Shown: positions 19,381 to 27,444 of the stretch, in pieces
How positions within the stretch are numbered: the stretch's first letter is position 1
Layout: each line of letters begins with the position of its first letter
Source of the DNA: DASQHW01 sp963837155
Lineage (GTDB): Bacteria > Actinomycetota > Acidimicrobiia > IMCC26256 > PALSA-610
Assembly (NCBI GenBank): GCA_963837155.1
Contig: CAWIMB010000002.1
Location: 682,001 to 746,000, forward strand
Length of the DNA stretch: 64,000 nucleotides
Reading direction: 5' to 3'
Position numbers and translations under genes: made by a program
Notes under the pieces: generated by a model
Told to the model about the DNA's origin: nothing
The model's database searches: none
The model's input: the letters and a program-made list of their open reading frames with translations, nothing else

Positions 19381-19431
19381 GGCGAAGCATGGTACCCACC
19401 GGTGGTCCCGCTCCTTCGGCCGAAATCTCCC

Positions 19432-20610
19432 TCAGGACGCAGCGACCTTGCGGCGAGGCGCCGGGCCGTCGAGCGACGCGAGATCCGCGAGCCTCGGATC
19501 GTTCGAGAACACCTCAACGATCTGCTCCCGCATGCCGAGGCGCCGCTGCAGCTTCTCGACGTCGAGCTCTTGGTTCCACAGCACGAACGTGACGACGATC
19601 CCGGCGTTGCCGGCCCGGGCCGTGCGGCCCGATCGGTGGACATACGCCTTTTGCTCTTCCGGCGGGTCGTAGTGCACGACGACATCCACGTCATCGACAT
19701 GAATGCCTCGAGCGGCAACGTCGGTCGCAACGAGAATGCCGTGCTCCTCTTGCTGGAAGTCGCGCAGCGCCTTCTCGCGGGCAGACTGGCGCAGATCACC
19801 ATGGATCGCGGCGGCGTGCACACCTTCCCGCTTCAGCTGCGACACGAGCTTGTCGGCACCGCGCTTGGTCCGGACGAACACCATCGTGCGCGAGACGCCC
19901 GCCGCAATCGACGCGAGCACCTTCACCCGGTCGAGCTCGTGCACCTTCAAGAACCGGTGCATCGACTCGTCGACGGTCTGCGTGTCGGACACCACTTCGT
20001 GACGTACCGGGTCGCGCATGTAGCGGCGCACCAGCACGTCGACCTCGCGGTCGAGCGTCGCGGAGAACAGCAGCGTCTGACGCTCGTCGGGCACCTTGCG
20101 CAGGATCCACTCGACCTGCGGCAGGAATCCCATGTCGGCCATGCGGTCGGCTTCGTCGACGACGAGGATCGAGATGTCGTCGAGGTCGAGCTCACCGCGG
20201 TCGAGCAGGTCGATCAGCCGGCCCGGCGTGGCGACCGCGACTTCGATGCGGCGACGCAGGTTGCGGATCTGGCGTTCCATCGACGTACCGCCGTAGAAGG
20301 CGGCGACGCGCGCGCCGACGACCTTGCCGAGCGGACTCAACACGTCGACGACTTGCTTGGCGAGCTCACGGGTCGGCACGAGCACCAGCGCGCGCGGGTG
20401 CCCCGGGCGCGCGGGTTCAACCGTTTGCAGCATCGGGAGACCGAACGCGAGCGTCTTGCCCGAGCCCGTCTTGGCCTTGCCGCACACGTCATGGGAAGCG
20501 AGGGCGTCGGCGATGGTTGCGGCCTGGATGGGAAACGGTTCGTCGATGCCCTGGGCCGCGAGGGCGTCGACGAACTCGGCCTTGAGGCCGAGTTCGCGGA
20601 AGGTGGTCAC
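19432..20610 (-). CDS. DEAD-box ATP-dependent RNA helicase
   Basis: 392 aa. All helicase motifs are visible in order: Q-motif PFPIQAATI, motif I AKTGSGKT, Ia PTRELAKQ, Ib ATPGRLIDLL, II VVDEADRMADMGF, III FSAT, IV MVFVRTKRGAD, V ATDVAARGIHVDDV and VI VHRSGRTARAG. The extension after motif VI is short (about 60 residues) and basic at the end (APRRKVAAS). RhlE/DeaD-like; likely in RNA unwinding or ribosome assembly. Which of the cold-shock or degradosome helicases it represents cannot be decided. Confidence 0.93.
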   Translation of the reverse strand: MTTFRELGLKAEFVDALAAQGIDEPFPIQAATIADALASHDVCGKAKTGSGKTLAFGLPMLQTVEPARPGHPRALVLVPTRELAKQVVDVLSPLGKVVGARVAAFYGGTSMERQIRNLRRRIEVAVATPGRLIDLLDRGELDLDDISILVVDEADRMADMGFLPQVEWILRKVPDERQTLLFSATLDREVDVLVRRYMRDPVRHEVVSDTQTVDESMHRFLKVHELDRVKVLASIAAGVSRTMVFVRTKRGADKLVSQLKREGVHAAAIHGDLRQSAREKALRDFQQEEHGILVATDVAARGIHVDDVDVVVHYDPPEEQKAYVHRSGRTARAGNAGIVVTFVLWNQELDVEKLQRRLGMREQIVEVFSNDPRLADLASLDGPAPRRKVAAS

Positions 20611-20764
20611 TCATACTCCTGTTGCGTCGTCACGGAGGCCGATCCTCGGCAGGCTCCGTTCGGAAACAGGTGAGGGACGGCCGCGGGCCCGAAGATAGGG
20701 GGCCCGGAAGTCCAGGATACCGGCAAACGGATGACCCCCGGAACAACGGGGTAATCCGGACCGT

Positions 20765-21739
20765 ATGCCGGATCTGCAGCGCGTCGTGCGGCGCATTGAC
20801 AATTTCCAGCAACGCCACCGGCCGCTCGCCTTCGTTTTCGCCGTCATCAAGAAGTTCGGCGACGATCAGGGCGGCAACCTCTGCGCCCTGATCACGTACT
20901 ACGGGTTCTTGAGCCTGTTCCCGCTGTTGCTGGTACTCGTGACGATCCTCGGGTTCGTCCTGCAGCACAACCCCGACCTGCAAGATGACGTCTTGAACTC
21001 CGCCCTCGCGCAGTTCCCGATCATCGGCGACAGGATCCACGAGAGTCTCGGGTCGCTCAAAGGGAACGGCTTCGGTCTCGTCATCGGGCTCCTCATCACG
21101 TTCTACGGCGGGCTCGGCGTGTGCAACGCCGCGCAGGACGCGATGAACAGGGTGTGGGAGGTGCCGATCCGCGAGCGTCCCGGGTTCCTCCCTCGGATCC
21201 TTCGCAGCCTCGCCCTGATCGGCACGCTCGGTTTGGCGATCCTCATCACGACCGTGCTTTCCGGCGTCGGCGGCGGCAGCGGCAACTTTCCGGCGTGGGC
21301 ACGGATCGGGCTCATCTTCGTGGCGTTCGCGTTCAACGTCGGGCTGTTCTTGATCGCATTCCGCGTGCTGACCGTGCGCGACGTCAAGTGGGGCGATCTG
21401 TGGCCAGGTGCGATCATCGCAGCGATCGGATGGCAAGTGCTGCAAGTCATCGGCGGTGCGATCGTGTCGCACCAGCTGAAGGGAATGAGCGCGACCTACG
21501 GCCTCTTCGCGTTGGTGATCGGCTTGCTCGCATGGATCTTCCTGCAAGCGCGCATCGTCTTGTACGCAGCCGAGGTCAACGTGGTGCGTGCCCAGCGCCT
21601 CTGGCCGCGCAGCATCGCGCCGCCCCCGTTGACCGACGGCGACAAGCGTGCGTACGAGGCGTATGCGCAGACTGAGGAACGCCGGCCCGAAGAGGACGTC
21701 CAGGTCGAGATCGACGAGAGTGCTTCCAGCCCGAGCTAG
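20765..21739 (+). CDS. YihY/virulence factor BrkB family membrane protein
   Basis: 324 aa with six or so membrane helices. Family features: LCALITYYGFLSLFPLLLVLVTILGF near the N-terminus, the ...GLGVCNAAQDAMNRVWEVP segment, and WRVLQVIGGAIVSHQLK-like and FLQARIVLYAAEVN motifs (here GWQVLQVIGG and IFLQARIVLYAAEVN). The last 35 residues are acidic and cytosolic. Formerly misnamed RNase BN; the true role is unknown. Intact frame. Divergent from the helicase gene. Confidence 0.88.
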   Translation: MPDLQRVVRRIDNFQQRHRPLAFVFAVIKKFGDDQGGNLCALITYYGFLSLFPLLLVLVTILGFVLQHNPDLQDDVLNSALAQFPIIGDRIHESLGSLKGNGFGLVIGLLITFYGGLGVCNAAQDAMNRVWEVPIRERPGFLPRILRSLALIGTLGLAILITTVLSGVGGGSGNFPAWARIGLIFVAFAFNVGLFLIAFRVLTVRDVKWGDLWPGAIIAAIGWQVLQVIGGAIVSHQLKGMSATYGLFALVIGLLAWIFLQARIVLYAAEVNVVRAQRLWPRSIAPPPLTDGDKRAYEAYAQTEERRPEEDVQVEIDESASSPS

Positions 21740-21754
21740 TCGTATCTTTACGGC

Positions 21755-22948
21755 GTGCCTTACGCGACGCGACCCATGCATGACGCCGACTCGCACATCA
21801 TGGAGCCGGCCGACTGGCTGCACCCGTATCTCGATCCGAAGGTACGCGACCGGTTCCCACTCGTGTGGACCGCGGCCGACGAGGACACCACACCGATCGA
21901 CGCGGTCGAAAAGGCCACCGCGATGCACCGCGATCCGGAATACCGCGCCGACGACGCCGCGCAGATCACGCTGCGCAAGAACTTCTTCGCGACCGGCTCG
22001 TTCCTCAACACCGACCGGGCGGCGGCGCTCGATCATCTCGGTTTCGCGAGCCAGCTCGTCTTCGACACGTTCACGAGCCCGCACGTGCTGCGCTTCGATC
22101 GTGACCACGACTACGAGATGGCCGTCGCGCTGGCGCGCGCCCAACACCGCGCGGTGCTCGATTGGTGCGCGGTGGACCCGAGGCTGCTGCCGGTCACGGT
22201 GATCCCCGTTGGCGACACCGGCGCCGCGGTCGCGCTCGGCCGCGAGGCGATCGACGGCGGCAGCGCGTCGCTGTGGATCGGCCAGTATCCGGCCGGCCAT
22301 TCACCGAGTCACGTCGCACTCGAACCCCTCTGGGCGATGGCCGCCGAGGCTGGTGTTCCTGTCGTGCTGCACGTTGCAGGCGCGGGCGGCAACGTCATGT
22401 CGCTCGACTTCTTCGACAACGGCCGGCCGCCGGTACCCGACTTCCACGGCGGCGACACGAACTTCAAGAGCATCGACTACTTGTCGATCCCGTTGCCTGT
22501 CATGCAGACGTTGAACGCGCTGATCATCGATGGAGTGCTCATGCGGCACCCGTCGTTGCGCATCGGCGTGATCGAGCTCGGTGCCACGTGGGTGCCCGGC
22601 TGGATGCGCATGCTCGATTCCGCGCACGAAGCGTTCCGCAAGAACGAGGACCGTCTGCAAGAAATGGATCTCAAGCCGAGCGAGTACGTGCAGCGCCAGG
22701 TACGGGCTACGCCGTATCCGCACGAAGACGCGGGCTGGACGATCGCGAATGCCGGTCCCGACGTGTGCATGTTCTCGTCGGACTTCCCGCACGTCGAAGG
22801 TGGGCGGAACCCGGTTGCGCGCTTCGAACGCTCGCTCGACGCGGCTGGCATCGACGAGGCTGTGCAGCGCCGCTTCTACTTCGACAACTTCGTCGACCTG
22901 CTCGGTCCGGTCCTCGAACGGCGCGGCATCGCCACTGCGGCGGCCTAA
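21755..22948 (+). CDS. Metal-dependent amidohydrolase (amidohydrolase_2 type)
   Basis: 397 aa, TIM-barrel amidohydrolase/decarboxylase family. The N-terminal DADSHIMEP is the metal-binding motif; HVAGAGG mid-protein and FSSDFPHVEGGRNP near the C-terminus supply the further His and Asp ligands. Relatives include 2-amino-3-carboxymuconate decarboxylase and many uncharacterised mycobacterial enzymes; substrate unknown. Start is GTG 21755 or the ATG at 21776; the first adds seven residues only. The stop codon is 6 bp from the left end of an insertion sequence. Confidence 0.82.
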   Translation: MPYATRPMHDADSHIMEPADWLHPYLDPKVRDRFPLVWTAADEDTTPIDAVEKATAMHRDPEYRADDAAQITLRKNFFATGSFLNTDRAAALDHLGFASQLVFDTFTSPHVLRFDRDHDYEMAVALARAQHRAVLDWCAVDPRLLPVTVIPVGDTGAAVALGREAIDGGSASLWIGQYPAGHSPSHVALEPLWAMAAEAGVPVVLHVAGAGGNVMSLDFFDNGRPPVPDFHGGDTNFKSIDYLSIPLPVMQTLNALIIDGVLMRHPSLRIGVIELGATWVPGWMRMLDSAHEAFRKNEDRLQEMDLKPSEYVQRQVRATPYPHEDAGWTIANAGPDVCMFSSDFPHVEGGRNPVARFERSLDAAGIDEAVQRRFYFDNFVDLLGPVLERRGIATAAA

Positions 22949-22954
22949 CTTAAC

Positions 22955-22968
22955 TACTTCGACCTGAA
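22955..22968 (+). repeat. Left inverted repeat of ISNCY-like element
   Basis: TACTTCGACCTGAA, perfect match to the reverse complement of 24519-24532. The next outer bases (CTTAAC versus CTTAGT) also partly match, so the repeat may be a little longer. Confidence 0.75.
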
Positions 22969-23014
22969 ATAGGCGCCGGTTTGGGTGCTCGCGATCGGTG
23001 CGCGGTAGGCGGAT

Positions 23015-23055
23015 GATGGCCTCGATCCGTAGGGCTAGTACGGATCGAGGCCATC
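23015..23055 (+). promoter_or_regulatory. Perfect 17-bp hairpin abutting the transposase start
   Basis: Inverted repeat with arms at 23015-23031 and 23039-23055 and a 7-nt loop. Its 3' arm ends at the base before the GTG start (23056), so in a long transcript it would bury the initiation region. Stem-loops of this kind protect insertion sequences against translation from read-through transcripts (known for IS10, for example). The role here is inferred. Confidence 0.6.
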
Positions 23056-24424
23056 GTGTTGAGAACGGTAAGTGATCAGCCCACGTTGTGGGAGTCGGTG
23101 TTGCCGGTCGAGGTGTTGCGGATGCCGGCCGAGCTCGAGGCGGTCGATCGACTCCTGGATGACGACCGGTTCTTTGGGCCGTATCGGCGGTTTTTTCATG
23201 CGACGCTGGGGCGGCCGTCGATCCCGATCGAGACGTATCTGCGTCTCATGTTCTTGAAGTACCGGTATCGGATCGGGTTCGAGCCGCTGTGTCGGGAGGT
23301 CGCGGACTCGATCAGCTGGTCGCGGTTCGCGCGGATCCCGCTGGGGGGCAAGGTGCCGCACCCGACGACGTTGATGAAGATCACGACCCGGTGTGGCGAG
23401 CAGGCGATCAACGATTTGAACGAGGCGTTGTTGGCGAAGGCGGTCGAAGCCAGGGTGTTGAAGACGAACCGGGTGCGGGCCGACACCACGGTGGTCGAAG
23501 CGAACGTGGCCTACCCGTCGGATTCGTCGCTGCTCGCCAAGGGCATCAGCCGGATGGCATCCACGGCGAAGAAACTGCGGGGGCTGGGCTACGCGACCCG
23601 CACGCGACTCCAAGACCGAACCCGTTCGGCGCACAAGCGGGCCCGGTCAATCGACGCGAATCTGCGGCGTCGGAGCGACGACAAGCTCGTTGAGGTGAAG
23701 CGCATCAACGGTGAGCTCGCAACGCTCGCTCGGCGTGTCGCACGGCAAGTCGCTCGGGTGGTGCGCAACGCCCGGCGCCGTCTGCGCCACGAGCCGTCGG
23801 GCCGGGCGCGAGCACTGGTCGGTCGGCTCGAACAGCTCGCCGAACGCACCGCCAAGATCGCCGAGTAGTGCCGGCAACGGCTCGCGGGCACGACACCCGA
23901 CGGCGCGACCCGCGTCGTGTCGTTGCATGATCCCGACGCGCGGCCGATCGCCAAGGGCCGGCTCGGCAAGCCAGTCGAGTTCGGCTACAAGGCCCGGGTC
24001 GTCGACAACGAGGACGGCGTGATCCTCGACCACAACGTCGAGCAGGGCAACCCGCCCGACGCACCCATGCTCGAACCCCATCCAACGCATCAAACGGCGC
24101 ACCGGCCGAGCGCCCCGCGCGGTGACCGCGGACCGCGGCTACGGCGAACAAGGAGTCGAAGACGCCGTGCGAGCCGCGGGCGTCCGCCACGTCGTACTGC
24201 CCCGCAAAGGCAGACCGAAAGCGGCGCGCCGAGAGATCGAGCAACGCCGATCGTTCAAGAAGATGGTCCGATGGCGCACCGGCTGTGAAGGGCGGATCAG
24301 CTGCGTCAAACGCGACTTCGGCCTCAACCGCACCCGCATCAACGGACTGCATGGCGCCCGAACCTGGTGCGGGCACGGCATCTTCACCCACAACCTCACC
24401 AAGATCGCCCTGCTCATCGAATGA
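23056..24424 (+). pseudogene. ISNCY-like DDE transposase with internal stop and frameshift
   Basis: Transposase with an N-terminal DUF772-like domain (SDQPTLWESVLPVEVLR ... RPSIPIETYLRLMFLKYRYR) and a DDE domain: RADTTVVEAN, VTADRGYG, then GCEGRISCVKR. The frame from GTG 23056 stops at TAG 23866-23868, continues in the same frame (VVSLHDPDARPIAKGRLGKP), and then shifts by one base near 24076-24080 before the remaining catalytic residues. Both defects lie in the catalytic half, so this copy should be inactive unless one or both are sequence errors. GTG 23056 is the first start after the hairpin. Confidence 0.8.
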
Positions 24425-24518
24425 CCCGACCGCGACGCAGCCCTCACACGCGAGACATTCCCGTGGGGACGATTCCGCGGAATCGCGCAACAGCTCAGCG
24501 GTTCAGAACCCCGAGTTC

Positions 24519-24532
24519 TTCAGGTCGAAGTA
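24519..24532 (-). repeat. Right inverted repeat of ISNCY-like element
   Basis: Perfect 14-bp complement of 22955-22968; ends one base before the stop codon of the next (minus-strand) gene. Confidence 0.75.
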
Positions 24533-24533
24533 A

Positions 24534-25001
24534 CTAAGCCGAGCGTTTGGAGGATTTGGCTCGGTAGGCCGATTCATTCCGTCCAAACGGTTCGGCGAGC
24601 GGGCGCCTGAGGACGATCGACAGGCCGATGATGCCCATCAACGCCGCGCCCGTGATCTCGATCAACACGACCGTCCACGACATCGCGGTTACACCGGTGC
24701 CGTGTGCACCGGGAAACGCGTCACTGAACGCGCTCCAGTGCGGAAGGAGGTGCACGCTCGCAACCCCGATGGCGACCGGGAGACCGGTCACGGCCGCCGC
24801 GAACGGGCCGAGGCGGTGGCCGAAGAGCACGAGGACGACCGTGCCGACGCCGAGCAGTGTCGACACGTTGCCTGCCCAGAACACCTGCCACGTGAGGACG
24901 TCGGTGCCCCGGCGGAAGTGGTCCGCGGTGTGGAGGGCGAGTCCCAACGCGTAGAAGAGGGCGGCGTACCGGAGCCAGCGGGCGTCGTTGGGCATTTGCA
25001 C
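24534..25001 (-). CDS. Small polytopic membrane protein
   Basis: 155 aa with four hydrophobic segments (about residues 11-28, 42-62, 68-88 and 108-130) and a positively charged tail. No named family recognised; the N-terminal HTADHFRRG lies at the end of helix 1. It is divergent from a TetR gene, with a shared 49-bp gap containing a palindrome, so it is the probable regulated target. The IS right end lies immediately past its stop codon. Confidence 0.7.
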   Translation of the reverse strand: MQMPNDARWLRYAALFYALGLALHTADHFRRGTDVLTWQVFWAGNVSTLLGVGTVVLVLFGHRLGPFAAAVTGLPVAIGVASVHLLPHWSAFSDAFPGAHGTGVTAMSWTVVLIEITGAALMGIIGLSIVLRRPLAEPFGRNESAYRAKSSKRSA

Positions 25002-25013
25002 CCCTTTGCGTGA

Positions 25014-25031
25014 CTAGATAGATCGCTCTAG
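25014..25031. promoter_or_regulatory. Candidate LmrA/YxaF-type TetR operator
   Basis: Inverted repeat CTAGA-N8-TCTAG centred in the 49-bp gap between the divergent membrane-protein and TetR genes. The core TAGATAGATCGCTCTA resembles the TAGA...TCTA sites bound by the YxaF/LmrA TetR group, to which the adjacent regulator appears to belong. Position alone supports control of both genes. Confidence 0.55.
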
Positions 25032-25050
25032 CGGCTACCGTAACGCCCCG

Positions 25051-25692
25051 ATGGCGACCACCACGAAAGATCGCATCCTCGACGTGACGGCCGAGCTCTT
25101 CCGGCGGTACGGCTACACCGGGACCGGGCTGAAGCAGGTGGTCGCCGACGCCAACGCGCCGTTCGGTTCGCTCTATCACCACTTCCCGGGCGGCAAGCAG
25201 GAGCTCGGCGCCGAGGTGATCCGGCGGTCGGGCCGGATGTACTACGAGCTGGTCGCCACGGTGATCGGCGCCGCGCCCGACGTCGTGACCGGCATCGCCG
25301 ACGCGTTCACGGCCGCCGCCGAAGTGCTCCGCGCGACCGACTACGCCGACGCCTGCCCGATCGCGACCGTTGCGCTCGAGGTGGCAAGTTCGAACGAACC
25401 GCTCCGCGAAGCGACGGCGGAGGTGTTCGAGAGTTGGATCCGCGGCCTGGCCGATGCGTTCGTCGACGCCGGACTCGACGCGGCCCAGGCCCGCGCGCTT
25501 TCGATCTCGTTCATCGCGATGCTCGAGGGCGCGTTCGTGTTGAGCCGGGCGGCGAAGAGCACCGAAGCCATGGAGGCCGCGGGTGCGACGGTGACCGAGG
25601 CTGTCGCGCGCCGCGCTAGCGGGTACGGCGGGCGACTGACACTGAGTACGCGCCCGGTCGCGCGCGCAGGATCGCGTCGTCGCTCAGGATGA
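25051..25692 (+). CDS. TetR-family regulator, LmrA/YxaF-like
   Basis: 213 aa. HTH at residues about 8-50: ILDVTAELFRRYGYTGTGLK, then PFGSLYHHFPGGKQELGAEV, the FPGGK(Q/E)EL signature of the YxaF/LmrA group. The C-terminal domain includes ACPIATVALEVASSNEPLREA, also typical. It should repress the divergent membrane-protein gene and itself through the palindrome at 25014-25031. The last ~20 residues are basic and overlap the convergent catalase-like gene by 77 bp, so the real stop could be earlier if an indel is present. Confidence 0.85.
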   Translation: MATTTKDRILDVTAELFRRYGYTGTGLKQVVADANAPFGSLYHHFPGGKQELGAEVIRRSGRMYYELVATVIGAAPDVVTGIADAFTAAAEVLRATDYADACPIATVALEVASSNEPLREATAEVFESWIRGLADAFVDAGLDAAQARALSISFIAMLEGAFVLSRAAKSTEAMEAAGATVTEAVARRASGYGGRLTLSTRPVARAGSRRRSG

Positions 25693-26537
25693 TGCCATCG
25701 GGAACACGCGTCGGGTCGAACACCAAGACATCGCCGTCGACCTCGCGGTCGTGTGCAAGCCCGGTCACGTCGAGCCGGCCGAGCGTGACCGTCGCTCGTT
25801 CGTCGGGCCAGACCACGGTCGGATCATCGATCGGGTCGTCGGCGGCCGCGAGCTGTACGTCGATGTCGAACGACGCCGGGCCCTGCGTCAGGCGATGTTC
25901 GAGCTCCGTCGCGAGATAGTCAGGCACCGCGGCTGCAGCTTCGTCGTCGGTGAGTCCGGCCTCGCCCGCGCGGCTCGAGTCGATAACGGCCGTACCGGAC
26001 GGTGCCGCCGGACGCGACCAAACCGAACGAATGTAGCGCGTGATATCGCAGCGTCGCGTAGCTCGCAGGAATCACGTGCGACATCGCGGCCGTGACCGCA
26101 GGAATGCATTCGCCGTGCTCGGCGAGGTACGCGCCGACCTTCTCCATGTCGAGCTCGCCGGTCGTCGGCGACGGCCGGCGAGCTTCGTTGAATGCCATGA
26201 GGTCTTCGGGCGTGCGCGCAAAGAACGCGGGCAGCGAGATCGCGACGATGTCGGTCTTCGAGCCGTCGGGCAAGTAGAACTTGATCGCCATCCCGCGGGC
26301 GTCACGCACCGAATCGGCGAGCGTCGGATCGCCGCTGCCGTTCGAGAAGCGCACATGCGTGCGCACGGGCGCTCCGGCGAAGTGGGGCGCTCGGCTGAGT
26401 GCCGCGGCGTCCGATGCCGGTGTGAACGTCCCCGTGCACAGCACGCCCTTGGCGTGTACCGCGCGGAAGCCGGGGTGCACGCCGTACGTCGCATTGATGC
26501 CGTCCACCAACTGCTCGGACAGATCGCCGTCGCTCAT
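25616..26537 (-). CDS. Catalase-family (SrpA-like) heme peroxidase, frameshifted
   Basis: About 307 aa, the short catalase-related type. The 5' part (ATG 26537) has VHAKGVLCTGTFTP (distal His region), VRTHVRFSNGSGDP and ARGMAIKFYLPDG, all catalase-core motifs; the 3' part in another frame has PDYLATELEHRLTQGPASFDIDVQLA. One extra base near 25965-25972 (GAGCCGCGC) splits them: joined, the sequence reads RYRLEP-AGEAGLTDDEAAAAVPDYL. No signal peptide is visible. Likely a peroxidase rather than a true catalase, as for SrpA-like proteins. Confidence 0.75.
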
Positions 26538-26550
26538 CGGGTGTTTCCTG

Positions 26551-27409
26551 TCACGGGTCCGGAAGGTAGTTGCGAAGCCCGCGCCACATCCACTGGTCAT
26601 CCTCGTCTCCCGTGTGCGGTCGAACGAAGCGTGACACGAATTCGGCCAACTCACCAAGAATCCACCGGAGCTCGTAGAAGCGCTTGAACGCCGGGCGGAT
26701 GACGATACCCCGAGGGACGCGATCGAAGTCCCACCAGTCGCGCTCGGGCGGTCCGAGCAACGCGGTTCCCCAGTCAAAGAGCAGGAGCCGGCCGTCGGCG
26801 GTTCGCATCGTGTTGCCGGTCGGCTCGCTATGGGTGAGCACGAACGGCGTGGTGTCGCGGCGGCAGACCACCGCGACGCGATCGGCTTCGGCAATGAGCG
26901 AATCCAGGTGATCACGATGACTGCGCACGAGCCGTTGGGTGTCGTCGCTGTAGGGACCGGCGTTGGTGGCGTCGCCACACGCGATCGACAACGCATCGTC
27001 GAGTTGCGGCGCAAACGAGAAGCGATAGTCCTCGCTCGGCAACGACATGTCGACCGAGCAGGCATGCAGCTGCTGCACGAGTGCGGCGGTTCCGTCCTGG
27101 TCGGCCGTACTCTCGTAGAGCCATTCGCCGGAGACGTACGGCGAGACGACCACGGGATGCACGCCCGCGAGGTGCACGACGCGCTCGATCGGTGCCGCGC
27201 AACGGCGCCAGCACGAATTCGCAGCCCTGCTCGACGAGAGCGGCGGCCGCCTCGTACGCCTCGGGGACGTGCCCTTGGCTATCTCGGCGCACGCTGACCC
27301 AGAGCGCGCCCGCGCGGTAGCACCAGCTGTCCGCGCCGAGCGGTGCAAACTCGAGCTCGTCGCCCCGGTATCGGTACTGATCGACGAGGAGCTCGATCAG
27401 GGCTCGCAT
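26551..27409 (-). CDS. Aminoglycoside-phosphotransferase-like kinase (frameshifted)
   Basis: APH/choline-kinase fold. The 5' part (ATG 27409) gives the N-lobe (ELEFAPLGADSWCYRAGALWVSVRR, then EQGCEFVLAPL); the 3' part gives the C-lobe with the catalytic loop LTHSEPTGNTM (a Glu in place of the usual Asp, seen in several actinobacterial branches) and the metal-binding LLLFDWGTALLGPPERD. The frames join near 27190-27210. Length about 285 aa. Substrate unknown; antibiotic resistance should not be assumed from this fold. Confidence 0.7.
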
Positions 27410-27444
27410 GTCGATGCTCGGATCGACGACGCGGCATGCGAGGC

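Larger units (their letters stand above)
22955..24532 (+). mobile_element. ISNCY-like insertion sequence, degenerate
   Basis: About 1.58 kb, bounded by perfect 14-bp inverted repeats: TACTTCGACCTGAA at 22955-22968 and its complement at 24519-24532. It encodes one DDE transposase that carries an in-frame TAG and a frameshift. A 17-bp perfect stem lies just before the transposase start. The element sits in the narrow gap between the amidohydrolase stop (22946-22948) and the stop of the converging membrane-protein gene (24534-24536) without breaking either. Confidence 0.8.

Noticed and set aside
26551..27409. An aminoglycoside resistance gene
   Set aside because: The fold is that of the large APH/choline kinase superfamily with a Glu in the catalytic loop; nothing indicates antibiotic substrates.
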